From: Telluria antibiotica | GTDB taxonomy: Bacteria; Pseudomonadota; Gammaproteobacteria; Burkholderiales; Burkholderiaceae_D | Direction of reading: 5' to 3' | DNA: 64,000 nt | Assembly (NCBI RefSeq): GCF_011682055.1 | Contig: NZ_JAAQOM010000012.1 | Location: 62,001-126,000 of the forward strand | In this document: one piece after another, positions 34,976 through 43,040 of the stretch | Position numbering within the stretch: position 1 is the stretch's first letter | How the letters are laid out: each line of letters opens with the position of its first letter | The notes under the pieces: generated by a model | Seen by the model: the letters and a program-made list of their open reading frames with translations, nothing else | The model's database searches: none | What the model was told of the DNA's origin: nothing | Position numbers and translations under genes: made by a program

Positions 34976-37458
34976 GCAAGACGCAGGCGGAAGCGGCCAT
35001 CGACGCCTGGTTCGCGGCGCGTGGCTGGAAGGTCTTCCCGTTCCAGCGCGCCGTGTGGAAGGCGGCGGTGGCCGGCGAATCGGGCCTCTTGCATGCCAAC
35101 ACGGGCGCGGGCAAGACGTACGCTGTTTGGTTTGCCGCGATGCTGCGCGGGGCGAATCGCAGCAGGCGCGCCAACACTGGCCTGCGCGTGCTGTGGATCA
35201 CGCCGATGCGCGCGCTCGCCGCGGACACGCAGCGTTCGCTCGAAACCTCGGCGGCGGAACTGGGCGCCGCGAGCCCGGACGTCATCGGCACGTGGAGCAT
35301 CGGCGCGCGCACGGGCGACACGGGCGCGGCCGAGCGCGCGCGCCAGTCGAAGTCGCTGCCGGGCGCCTTGATCACGACGCCGGAAAGCCTGTCGCTGCTG
35401 CTGTCGCACGCGGCCGCGCGCGACCAGTTCAAGCACCTCGACATGATCATCATCGACGAGTGGCACGAGCTGATGGGCAGCAAGCGCGGCGTGCAGGTGC
35501 AGTTGGCGCTCGCGCGGCTCAAGCGCTGGAATCCGGGCCTCGTCGTGTGGGGTTTGTCGGCCACGATGGGCAACCTGGCGGAAGCGCGCGGCGTGCTGCT
35601 GGGCGATCCGGACGGGGGCGTCCTCGTCGAGGGCGATTTGAAAAAACAGATCGTCGTCGACTGCCTCGTGCCGGACGGCGTCGCGCGCTTTCCGTGGGCC
35701 GGGCACCTGGGCCTGCAGATGCTGCCGGCCGTCATCGCCGAGATCGACCAGCACGAGGCCACGCTGGTCTTCACGAACACGCGCTCGCAATCGGAGCTGT
35801 GGTACCAGAACATCATCGAAGCGCGTCCCGACTGGGCCGGCCTCGTCGCGCTGCACCACGGTTCGCTCGACCGCGAGGTGCGCGAATGGGTCGAGACGGG
35901 CCTCAAGCGTGGCGACTTGAAGGCCGTCGTGTGCACGGCGAGCCTGGATCTCGGCGTGGATTTCCTGCCCGTCGAGCGCGTGCTGCAGGTCGGCAGCGCC
36001 AAGGGCATCGCGCGCCTGCTGCAGCGGGCGGGGCGCAGCGGGCACGCGCCGGGCCGCATCTCGCGCGTGACGCTCGTGCCGACGAACAGCCTGGAATTGC
36101 TGGAGGCGGCCGGTGCCAAGCGCGCCGTCGCCACGCGCCGCATCGAGGCGCGGCTGGTGCCGAACAAGCCGTTCGACGTGCTCGTGCAGCACCTCGTCAC
36201 CGTCGCGCTGGGCGGTGGCTTCCGCGCCGAGGACTTTTACGAGGAAGTGAAAAGCGCGTGGTCGTATCGTCACCTGACGCCGGAGGAGTGGCAGTGGGCG
36301 CTGGACTTCGTCGCGCGCGGCGGCCAGAGCCTCACGGTCTATCCGGAATACAAGCGCGTGCTGCCGGACGAGGAGGGCGTCTATCGCGTGCCCGACGTCA
36401 AGATCGGGCGACGCCACCGCATGGGCATCGGCACCATCGTGTCGGACGCGCAGATGCAGGTGAAATACGTGAGCGGCGGGCGGATCGGCAGCGTCGAGGA
36501 ATCGTTCATCGGTCGCATGAAGCCGGGCGACCGCTTCCTGTTCTCGGGCCGCATCCTGGAACTCGTGCGCGTGCACGAGATGACGGCGTATGTGAAGCGT
36601 TCGGACTCGACGCGCGGCGCCGTCAGCCGCTGGATGGGTACCAAGATGCCGCTGTCGTCCGAGCTCGCGCATGCGGCGCTGGAAGAACTCAAGCTGGCCA
36701 GGGAGGGCATCTACGACGGGCCGGAAATGCGCGCGCTGCAGCCGCTGCTGGAGATCCAGGCGCGCTGGTCGGCGCTGCCCGACAGCGACGTGATGGTCGT
36801 GGAAAGCATGAAGAGCCGCGAAGGCTATCACCTGTTCATGTACCCGTTCGCGGGGCGGGCCGTGCATACGGGGCTCGCGTCGCTGTTCGCGTTCCGCGTG
36901 GGGCGCATCATGCCCAGCACGTTTTCCGTCGCCGTCAACGACTACGGGTTCGAGCTGCTGTCGCCCGAAGCCGTCGACTGGGCCACCGTGTTCGCGGGAG
37001 CGACGGGGGAGGACGTCGGCTTGTTCGACACGTCGCATCTGCTCGAGGACGTGCTGGACAGCCTGAATGCGACGCAGCTGTCGCAGCAGCGCTTCCGCGA
37101 AGTGGCGCGCATCGCGGGGCTGATCTTCCAGGGCTATCCGGGCCAGCACAAGTCGATGCGCCAGGTGCAGGCGTCGTCGTCGCTGTTCTTCGAAGTCTTC
37201 CGCAAGCACGACAGCGGCAACCTGCTGCTCACGCAGGCCGAGCGCGAAGTGCTGGAGCAGGAACTGGAGCTGACGCGGCTGCGCGACACGCTGGTCGAGT
37301 TGCATGCGCGCCGCGTCGCGTTTTGCGAAGTGAAGCGCGCCACGCCGTTCGGCTTTCCGCTGATGGTCGAGCGTTTCCGTGAAAAGGTCAGCACGGAGAA
37401 GCTGGCGGACCGCGTCGCGCGCATGGTGCGCGAGCTGGAAAAGGCGGCGGAGGTATGA
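34972..37458 (+). CDS. lhr: ligase-associated DEXH-box helicase (Lhr-Core)
   Basis: The 828-residue protein has motif I (ANTGAGKTYA), motif II DEWH in IIIDEWHELMG, SATMGN (III), and RAGRSGHAPG (VI), followed by the winged-helix and beta-barrel region and C-terminal domain typical of the Lhr core. It translocates on single-stranded DNA and unwinds 3' to 5' duplexes in the family. It sits between ligase and phosphoesterase with ATGA overlaps, so the four proteins probably work on one DNA repair pathway. Confidence 0.94.
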   Translation: MSKTQAEAAIDAWFAARGWKVFPFQRAVWKAAVAGESGLLHANTGAGKTYAVWFAAMLRGANRSRRANTGLRVLWITPMRALAADTQRSLETSAAELGAASPDVIGTWSIGARTGDTGAAERARQSKSLPGALITTPESLSLLLSHAAARDQFKHLDMIIIDEWHELMGSKRGVQVQLALARLKRWNPGLVVWGLSATMGNLAEARGVLLGDPDGGVLVEGDLKKQIVVDCLVPDGVARFPWAGHLGLQMLPAVIAEIDQHEATLVFTNTRSQSELWYQNIIEARPDWAGLVALHHGSLDREVREWVETGLKRGDLKAVVCTASLDLGVDFLPVERVLQVGSAKGIARLLQRAGRSGHAPGRISRVTLVPTNSLELLEAAGAKRAVATRRIEARLVPNKPFDVLVQHLVTVALGGGFRAEDFYEEVKSAWSYRHLTPEEWQWALDFVARGGQSLTVYPEYKRVLPDEEGVYRVPDVKIGRRHRMGIGTIVSDAQMQVKYVSGGRIGSVEESFIGRMKPGDRFLFSGRILELVRVHEMTAYVKRSDSTRGAVSRWMGTKMPLSSELAHAALEELKLAREGIYDGPEMRALQPLLEIQARWSALPDSDVMVVESMKSREGYHLFMYPFAGRAVHTGLASLFAFRVGRIMPSTFSVAVNDYGFELLSPEAVDWATVFAGATGEDVGLFDTSHLLEDVLDSLNATQLSQQRFREVARIAGLIFQGYPGQHKSMRQVQASSSLFFEVFRKHDSGNLLLTQAEREVLEQELELTRLRDTLVELHARRVAFCEVKRATPFGFPLMVERFREKVSTEKLADRVARMVRELEKAAEV

Positions 37459-38144
37459 GCAGCGTGAGCAGCGTCACCGTCGACGTCGGCGGCGAGCAGC
37501 TCGTGCTCCTGCCGCAGAAGGCCGTGTACTGGCCGCGCGAACGGATGCTCGCGATCGCCGACATCCATTTCGGCAAGGCGGCCGCGTTCCGCTCGTTCGG
37601 CATCCCCGTGCCGCGCGGGACGACGAGCGAAAACCTCGATGCGCTGGACGCCCTGATCGATGCGACGGGCGCGCACCACGTGCTATTCCTCGGCGACTTC
37701 CTGCACGCGCGCGCGGCGCACGCGGCAGGCACGCAGGCCGCGATGCTCGCGTGGCGCCGGCGCCGCTGCGATCTCGTGCTGACGCTCGTGCGGGGCAACC
37801 ACGACAAGCACGCGGGCGACCCGGCCGCCGTGCTCGGCATCGACCTCGTCGACGAGCCGTACACGGTCGGCCCGATGTCCTTCTGCCACCACCCCGACCT
37901 GGACGCGCCAGGTTACGTGCTGGCCGGCCACGTCCACCCGGTGTATGTCTTGGCGACACGTTTCGACGCATTGCGCCTGCCGTGTTTCGTGGTAGGGCCT
38001 CGTAGGATGATTCTTCCTTCGTTCGGATCTTTTACCGGCGGGCACGTCATGCGTCCCGAGCCCGGCGATCGCATCTTTGTGTCCTCCGGGGAAGCCGTGC
38101 ACAGCGTTCGGCAACGCACCGAACCCGGCGGGAGCGCGGCGTAA
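37455..38144 (+). CDS. pdeM: ligase-associated DNA damage response endonuclease PdeM
   Basis: The 229-residue metallophosphoesterase has the two-metal motifs ADIHFGK, LGDFLHAR, RGNHDKH and GHVHP. Family members cut or polish DNA or RNA ends next to Lhr helicase and ATP-dependent ligase. It overlaps the helicase by four bases and is the last gene of the module; the next gene begins 38 bases downstream. Confidence 0.92.
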   Translation: MSSVSSVTVDVGGEQLVLLPQKAVYWPRERMLAIADIHFGKAAAFRSFGIPVPRGTTSENLDALDALIDATGAHHVLFLGDFLHARAAHAAGTQAAMLAWRRRRCDLVLTLVRGNHDKHAGDPAAVLGIDLVDEPYTVGPMSFCHHPDLDAPGYVLAGHVHPVYVLATRFDALRLPCFVVGPRRMILPSFGSFTGGHVMRPEPGDRIFVSSGEAVHSVRQRTEPGGSAA

Positions 38145-38182
38145 GCTGATCATATCGACAACAAGATTCGCCGGAGGACCCC

Positions 38183-39286
38183 ATGGCAACAACCCGACAG
38201 ACCTTGGCTGCGGCCGTCGTGGCCGCGCTGCCTCTCGTCTCGCTTCCAGTTTCGGTGCCCGTGCACGCGCAAGAGCATCCGCGCGCGGCCCGGCTGGCAC
38301 CGCGCATCGACGGCTTCAACGTGGACGAAGTGCGGCGCCTGGAACCGGGCACGGAACTCAACTTCGACCTGTACGGCACGCCGGGCGGCTACGCCACCTT
38401 GCGCATCGACGGCGCCACGCGCAACCTGACCTTGACGGAAACGTCGCCGGGCACTTACCAGGGCACGTACACGATCGGCACGCATGACCGCATCAATCCG
38501 GCCAGCGCCGTCACCGCCAACCTGCGCGTGAACAATATGGTCACGACCCGGTTGCTGGCGGAATCGCTCGTGCGCGGTCCCGGCCGCGACGACGCCATCG
38601 ACCGCACGGCATCGAACATGCCGCACGTGGAGCGCTTCGACGTGCGCGGCAGCGACGACCTGGGGCCGGGCAACGAGTTGAAATTCACGGTACGCGGTAC
38701 GCCGAACGCGAAGGTCGAGGTGCAGATCGCCGGCACGCGCGGCATCTTCTTCCTGCCCGAAGTGCGCCCGGGCGAGTACAGCGGCCTGTACACGATCCGC
38801 CGCGATGACCGTATCGCGCCGGACGCCGCCGTGACGGCCACGATCCGCGCCAACGGCCGCTATTCGACGGCGACGCTGGGCCAACCGCTGATGGCGGGCG
38901 GCAGTGGCCAGGGCATCAATCCGCCGGGCACGCAGCCGCGCGTGGCGCGCTACTGCACGAATTGCGCGACGGTGGAAGCCGTCAACGTGGTGCAGGTCAG
39001 CGGCGACGGCAGCTACCTGGGCACGGGCGCGGGCGCCGTCGTCGGGGGCCTGCTGGGCAACCAGGTCGGCAGCGGCAGCGGACGCACGGCGGCCACCGTC
39101 GCCGGTGCCGTGGGCGGCGCCCTCGCGGGCCGCGAGATCGAGCGCAACGCGCGCACGAGCCAGCGCTACGAAGTCGTCGTGCGCTATCCGAACGGTGCCA
39201 CGCAGACCATTCCTTACGAAAACAACCCGGGCTTCCGCGTCGGCGACCGGGTGAAGGTTGCCGACGGCGTGCTGATCCGCGACTGA
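38183..39286 (+). CDS. exported protein with duplicated beta domain and glycine-zipper segment
   Basis: The 367-residue product has a signal peptide (cleaved after VHA, about 29). Two similar modules follow (about 40-130 and 140-235), each with a PG-x-EL-F...GTP start and a PG-Y-G-YTI end. After a CTNC pair (about 254-257) comes a glycine-zipper 2TM segment (GAVVGGLLGNQVGSGSG...AGAVGGALAGREIE) like the Rick_17kDa family, and a short C-terminal beta segment. It probably lies in or at the outer membrane. No specific role is known to me. A terminator follows. Confidence 0.85.
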   Translation: MATTRQTLAAAVVAALPLVSLPVSVPVHAQEHPRAARLAPRIDGFNVDEVRRLEPGTELNFDLYGTPGGYATLRIDGATRNLTLTETSPGTYQGTYTIGTHDRINPASAVTANLRVNNMVTTRLLAESLVRGPGRDDAIDRTASNMPHVERFDVRGSDDLGPGNELKFTVRGTPNAKVEVQIAGTRGIFFLPEVRPGEYSGLYTIRRDDRIAPDAAVTATIRANGRYSTATLGQPLMAGGSGQGINPPGTQPRVARYCTNCATVEAVNVVQVSGDGSYLGTGAGAVVGGLLGNQVGSGSGRTAATVAGAVGGALAGREIERNARTSQRYEVVVRYPNGATQTIPYENNPGFRVGDRVKVADGVLIRD

Positions 39287-39305
39287 GCGGGCGTGCAAGA
39301 CAGAA

Positions 39306-39338
39306 AGCCGGCTTCCGCGAGGAACCGGCTTTTTTTTC
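39306..39338 (+). terminator. intrinsic terminator
   Basis: AGCCGG and CCGGCT form a stem followed by eight T. It lies 20 bases after the exported-protein gene and closes the long plus-strand unit that begins at recQ. Confidence 0.88.
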
Positions 39339-39375
39339 GTTCGACTTGCAGATGGCGGGCGCGGCCGCCGGGCAA

Positions 39376-40233
39376 TCAGACCGTGGCGAGGACCTGGCCG
39401 TCGCCCGAGGAATCCGCGTCGGCCTTGTGCTTGGCGTTCTGCTTGGCACGCGAGCGCGACGGCGGCAGGCGGCGCAGCGTCTTGAGTGCGTCCGGATCCT
39501 TGATGCCGATGGTGCGCTGGTCGACCGTAATGAGGCCGATTTCATTGAACGCGGACAGCGTGCGGCTGACCGTCTCGAGCGTCAGGCCGAGATAGCTGCC
39601 GATTTCGTGGCGGGTCATGCGCAGGTTGAACAGCTTGCTCGAATACCCCATCGCGGCGAAGCGTTCCGCCAGCGAGATCAGGAACCGGGCCACGCGCGCT
39701 TCCGCCGACAGGGCGCCCAGCATGCCGATCATGGCCTGCTCGCGCACCAGTTCGCGGCTCATCACGCCGTACATCAGGTTCTCGAGCTCGGCGTGCACGC
39801 GGCCGAGCGCCGTCAGTTTCTTGAACGGCACGAGGATCAGGTCGCAGTCGGACAGGGCGACGGCTTCCGATGCGTAGTGGCGCGTGTGGATGCCGTCGAC
39901 GCCGAGCATGTCGCCCTTCATCGGGAAGCTCAGGACTTGTTCATTGCCGAATTCGTCGATCAGCACCGTCTTCAGGAAGCCCGAGTTGACGATGTACAGC
40001 GTGTCGAACGCCTGGCCGATCGTGTGTACGCGCTGGCCGGTTTTGAACTGCACGTGCTGGAACAGCAGCTCCTCCGTGTTCATCGATACGGCGGCCGGGA
40101 TGTGGAGCAGGTCGCAGACCTCTTTCAGGTTCGACCAGAGACGGCCCTGGCGTTGGCGTCCCGCTTCCATCTGTGACGAGTGCAGGGTCGACGGTGCGGC
40201 ATTGCGTTGTTCTGAAGTTAGCGGGGACTGCAT
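39376..40233 (-). CDS. Crp/Fnr-family regulator without iron-sulphur cysteines
   Basis: The 285-residue product has an N-terminal cyclic-nucleotide-type beta barrel and a C-terminal winged helix. The recognition helix (TLETVSRTL) carries the E-xx-SR pattern that in FNR reads TTGAT half-sites. The cluster of N-terminal cysteines that holds the 4Fe-4S cluster of FNR is absent, so it does not sense oxygen in that way. A basic C-terminal tail follows the DNA-binding domain. ATG 40233 has GGAG six bases upstream; ATG 40239 is too close to it. Effector unknown. Confidence 0.88.
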   Translation of the reverse strand: MQSPLTSEQRNAAPSTLHSSQMEAGRQRQGRLWSNLKEVCDLLHIPAAVSMNTEELLFQHVQFKTGQRVHTIGQAFDTLYIVNSGFLKTVLIDEFGNEQVLSFPMKGDMLGVDGIHTRHYASEAVALSDCDLILVPFKKLTALGRVHAELENLMYGVMSRELVREQAMIGMLGALSAEARVARFLISLAERFAAMGYSSKLFNLRMTRHEIGSYLGLTLETVSRTLSAFNEIGLITVDQRTIGIKDPDALKTLRRLPPSRSRAKQNAKHKADADSSGDGQVLATV

Positions 40234-40597
40234 ACTCATCTCCAGGGTTTAGGATTTCAAAGAAGCAAGCTGCGGTCCGGTCGTGCCGTTGCGGTGCCTG
40301 GCATCGCGCTGAAGGCTGGATACGGATATGGACCGTAGGCAAGTCGAAACGCTGAAGTCAGTATGCCAACACGAGTCCGGCATTAATATCAGCAACGGCT
40401 GAATGTGCAGTAGGAGGGCGCGTCAGTGTGTAGGAATTTTCTTACTGCTGATGGCGCACCGAGAGAGAAAGCGGGTGAAGGCGGGGTAGGACAACGGGAG
40501 CGAACCGCCCTGCATGGCGAAGAAAGTCGCCGGGACAGGGCACAAATAATGTCGTCGAATGTCAAATCTGTTTCGTGCGCTGTTTCGTGCGGCCCCG
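40234..40597. promoter_or_regulatory. leader and promoter region of the Crp/Fnr-type gene
   Basis: This 364-base gap separates two minus-strand genes. It must hold the promoter of the Crp/Fnr-type gene and the end of the NarL-type transcript. I see no open frame with a ribosome-binding site and no clear terminator after the NarL-type gene; there is an AT-rich patch around 40380-40392. Confidence 0.4.
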
Positions 40598-41242
40598 TCA
40601 GGCTTTCATCGGCGCCAGCAGCCGGTGCGCGACCGCGTACTGGACCATTTCCGACAGCGATGTCATGCCCATTTTCTGCATGATGCGCGTCTTGTGCGTG
40701 CTGACCGTCTTGACGGACAGGTGCAGGTTGTTGGCGATCTCGGTAATCGATTTGCCGCCCACGAGAAGGGAGAATACCTCGAATTCGCGGTCGGAGAGCT
40801 GCTTGTGCAGCAGCTGTTCGTTCGGGGCCATGATGTTCAGCGCCAGTTGTTCGGCGACTTCCGTGCTGATGTACGGCCGGCCGCCCGCCACCTTGCGGAT
40901 CGCGCCGACGAGCTGCGTGCCCGCGCTTTCCTTCGTCAGGTAGCCCTGGGCGCCGGCGCGGATGGCGCGTACGGCGTACTGCTCTTCCTCGTGCATCGTC
41001 AGGATCAGGATCGCGAGCTTGGGCGCCTCGCTGCGCACCTGGCGGATCAGGTCGACGCCGCTGCGGCCCGGCATGGACAGGTCGAGCAGCAGGAGATCGA
41101 AGCCGCCCTGGCGCACCAGCGACAGCACTTCGAAGCCGTTGGTGGCCTCGCCGACGATCTCGATGTCGAGTGCGCCGTCGAGAATACGCTTGAGACCCTC
41201 GCGCATGATCGTGTGGTCGTCGGCGATGACAATGCGAATCAT
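40598..41242 (-). CDS. NarL/FixJ-family response regulator (orphan)
   Basis: The 214-residue protein has a receiver (acidic pair in IADDH, acceptor Asp in LLLLDLSMPG, Lys in YLTKES) and a LuxR-type helix-turn-helix (LSDREFEVFSLLVGG ... LSVKTVSTHKTRIM). It controls transcription when phosphorylated. No kinase gene adjoins it, so the partner lies elsewhere. Neighbours are an FNR-like regulator and a UspA protein on the same strand, which suggests a stress or low-oxygen response by context only. Confidence 0.93.
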   Translation of the reverse strand: MIRIVIADDHTIMREGLKRILDGALDIEIVGEATNGFEVLSLVRQGGFDLLLLDLSMPGRSGVDLIRQVRSEAPKLAILILTMHEEEQYAVRAIRAGAQGYLTKESAGTQLVGAIRKVAGGRPYISTEVAEQLALNIMAPNEQLLHKQLSDREFEVFSLLVGGKSITEIANNLHLSVKTVSTHKTRIMQKMGMTSLSEMVQYAVAHRLLAPMKA

Positions 41243-41294
41243 AAAGTATCCGTATGGATCAATTGTAAAATAGAAGGTAAAAAGATATCACAGC

Positions 41295-41319
41295 GGCAAC
41301 ACTGCCGTTGCCTTTTTTT
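41295..41319 (+). terminator. plus-oriented terminator-like hairpin without a plus-strand gene
   Basis: GGCAAC pairs with GTTGCC across six bases and seven T follow on the plus strand. Both flanking genes are on the minus strand. It may stop antisense transcription, or work weakly in the minus direction, where TTTTT appears 11 bases after the stem. Confidence 0.4.
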
Positions 41320-41346
41320 GCACGACGCGGCGACTCCCGGTATGAC

Positions 41347-41811
41347 TCAGGTGCCGGGCTCCCGGATCAGGCGGTGCACGAGCACGGGTTTGGTCGTATG
41401 GGACAGCACCTTGTTGGTTACGCTGCCGAGAAGCAACTGTCCCCAGCCACTGCGGCCGTGCGAGCCCATGAAGATCAGGTCACAGTGTTGCTGTTCCGCC
41501 ACGTCGACGATCTTCAGCGCCGCCGCGTCGGAAAACGCCGTCATGCACGCATGCTTGAGACCGCAACCTTCCGCCGAGCGCATGACCGACCCCATGTATT
41601 CCAGACCCAGGCGCTGCATCTGCTCGACGTATTCCTCCTCGCTGGGGTAGGCGGGAGGCACGATCTCGACATACACAGGGTACTGGTACTCGGGCGCGAC
41701 GAACAGGGCGAGTACTTCCGCGCCCATCTGTTGAGCGAACTTGACCCCGGCGCAGGCGGTATGTTGCGATACCGTCGAGCCGTCGGTGGTGATCAGAATC
41801 TTCTGGTACAT
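41347..41811 (-). CDS. universal stress protein, UspA family
   Basis: The 154-residue product is a single Usp domain. It starts with KILITTDGS and has the ATP-binding loop GSHGRSGWGQLLLGS (G-x2-G-x9-G-S type), so it probably binds ATP. Usp proteins accumulate in stress or stationary phase and modify survival; the exact role is unknown. A promoter with TACAAT lies upstream. It precedes the orphan NarL-type regulator on the same strand. Confidence 0.94.
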   Translation of the reverse strand: MYQKILITTDGSTVSQHTACAGVKFAQQMGAEVLALFVAPEYQYPVYVEIVPPAYPSEEEYVEQMQRLGLEYMGSVMRSAEGCGLKHACMTAFSDAAALKIVDVAEQQHCDLIFMGSHGRSGWGQLLLGSVTNKVLSHTTKPVLVHRLIREPGT

Positions 41812-42179
41812 GGTGAGTCCTCCCTCACGTCACGCTACACTCCCATTGTAGTTCGCGTTGGCCTTCTTGGCAGAACGTAAATGGTTGATCTTGCTCAGTG
41901 ATATGCTCGGCCAGTCGCGGGCAAATACCGCTTGTCACAAATTCCATCGCGATAAAAAAATACAACAGATACTTTGCGAAATTATTCAAAAATGGCTGTA
42001 AAAGATTGTCGACAGGCCAAGATTACCCACTATTCAGCAACGCGGGCATTTCAGAAGATTTACCTACGGCAACCACACTGATACACTCGTCGGAAATTCT
42101 TACCGTCAGTGTAATGACGGCAGCCGTACCGCACACAGCAAAGACATCGCGACATTTAAATTATGGAGAAGCAGGGACT
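41812..42179. promoter_or_regulatory. divergent control region between usp and cheZ
   Basis: The 368-base gap is AT-rich for this genome (for example GATAAAAAAATACAAC at 41951-41966). It holds a usp promoter (41845-41873), a TTGAT-type dyad at 41885-41898, and must hold the cheZ-cheA promoter, which I could not place. No small gene with a ribosome-binding site was seen. Confidence 0.5.
41845..41873 (-). promoter_or_regulatory. usp promoter
   Basis: On the minus strand CTGCCA (-35, 41873-41868) and TACAAT (-10, 41850-41845) are 17 bases apart, about 34 bases before the usp ATG. Confidence 0.5.
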
Positions 42180-43040
42180 ATGACCGACGCCGCTGACGAT
42201 TTCGACGCACTATTCGAGGAAGTGGCAGCGCAGCGTGCCAGCGCACCCGCAGCCGCTCCATCTCCCGCCCCCGAGCCCGCTGCCGGCGGCGACAGCGGCG
42301 ACACGGACGACCTGGAGGCCTTGTTCGACCAGGTCGCGGCCACCAACGCGCCGGCGCCGGCCGTCGTGCCGGCACCCGCTACGCCCGTCGCCGCGGCGGC
42401 CGAGCAGCCGGTCGGGGAAGAGCATGAAAAAGGCATGTACGAGCGCCTCGGCGGCATCGTGCGCCTGCTGCACGACTCGCTGCGCGAGCTGGGCTACGAC
42501 AAGGCCTTGACCGAGGCATCGTCCCAGATCATGGACGCGCAGGACCGCCTGGAGTACGTCGCCACCCTGACGGAACAGGCGGCCAACAAGGTCTTGAACA
42601 CGCTGGACGACGGCATGCCCGCCCAGGACCTGCTGTCGAAGCAGGCCAAGGACATGGAAAACCGCTGGGACGACCTGTTCTCGGGCAAGCTCTCGATCGA
42701 ACAGTTCAAGGCGCTGGCCGGCGACTCCCGCCAGTTCGCCCAGATGGTGTCGGCAGCAACGGAAGCCGAGAAGGCACGCCTGCTCGAGATCATGATGGCC
42801 CAGGACTTCCAGGACATCACCGGCCAGCTGATCAAGAAAGTGGTCATCATCACCAAGACGGTCGAGAACGAGCTGACCCAGTTGCTGAAGGACAGCGCGC
42901 CGCCCGACGTCAAGGAAAAGCTGGCGCAGAAACAGGCCGCACAGGAACAGCCGCAGCCGCTGATGTCGGGTCCGTCGGTGCCGACCGTGGCGCTCGACCA
43001 GGACAGTGTCGATGACCTTCTTGCCGATCTGGGATTCTAA
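42180..43040 (+). CDS. cheZ: chemotaxis phosphatase CheZ
   Basis: The 286-residue protein dephosphorylates CheY-P. The catalytic pair sits in AQDFQDITGQ: Asp212 and Gln216 match E. coli Asp143 and Gln147. The C-terminus ends DDLLADLGF, the CheY-binding tail typical of CheZ. The N-terminal 85 residues are an Ala/Pro-rich extension with two similar DDLEALF/FDALFEEV patches, longer than in E. coli. The ATG at 42180 is preceded by AGGGA. Its TAA overlaps the cheA ATG by one base. Confidence 0.92.
   Translation: MTDAADDFDALFEEVAAQRASAPAAAPSPAPEPAAGGDSGDTDDLEALFDQVAATNAPAPAVVPAPATPVAAAAEQPVGEEHEKGMYERLGGIVRLLHDSLRELGYDKALTEASSQIMDAQDRLEYVATLTEQAANKVLNTLDDGMPAQDLLSKQAKDMENRWDDLFSGKLSIEQFKALAGDSRQFAQMVSAATEAEKARLLEIMMAQDFQDITGQLIKKVVIITKTVENELTQLLKDSAPPDVKEKLAQKQAAQEQPQPLMSGPSVPTVALDQDSVDDLLADLGF

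Noticed and set aside
41999..42023. A possible sigma-28 (FliA) promoter before cheZ: TAAA followed by GCCAAGAT
   Set aside because: The gap is two bases short of the usual 15 and the GCCGATAA part matches poorly.
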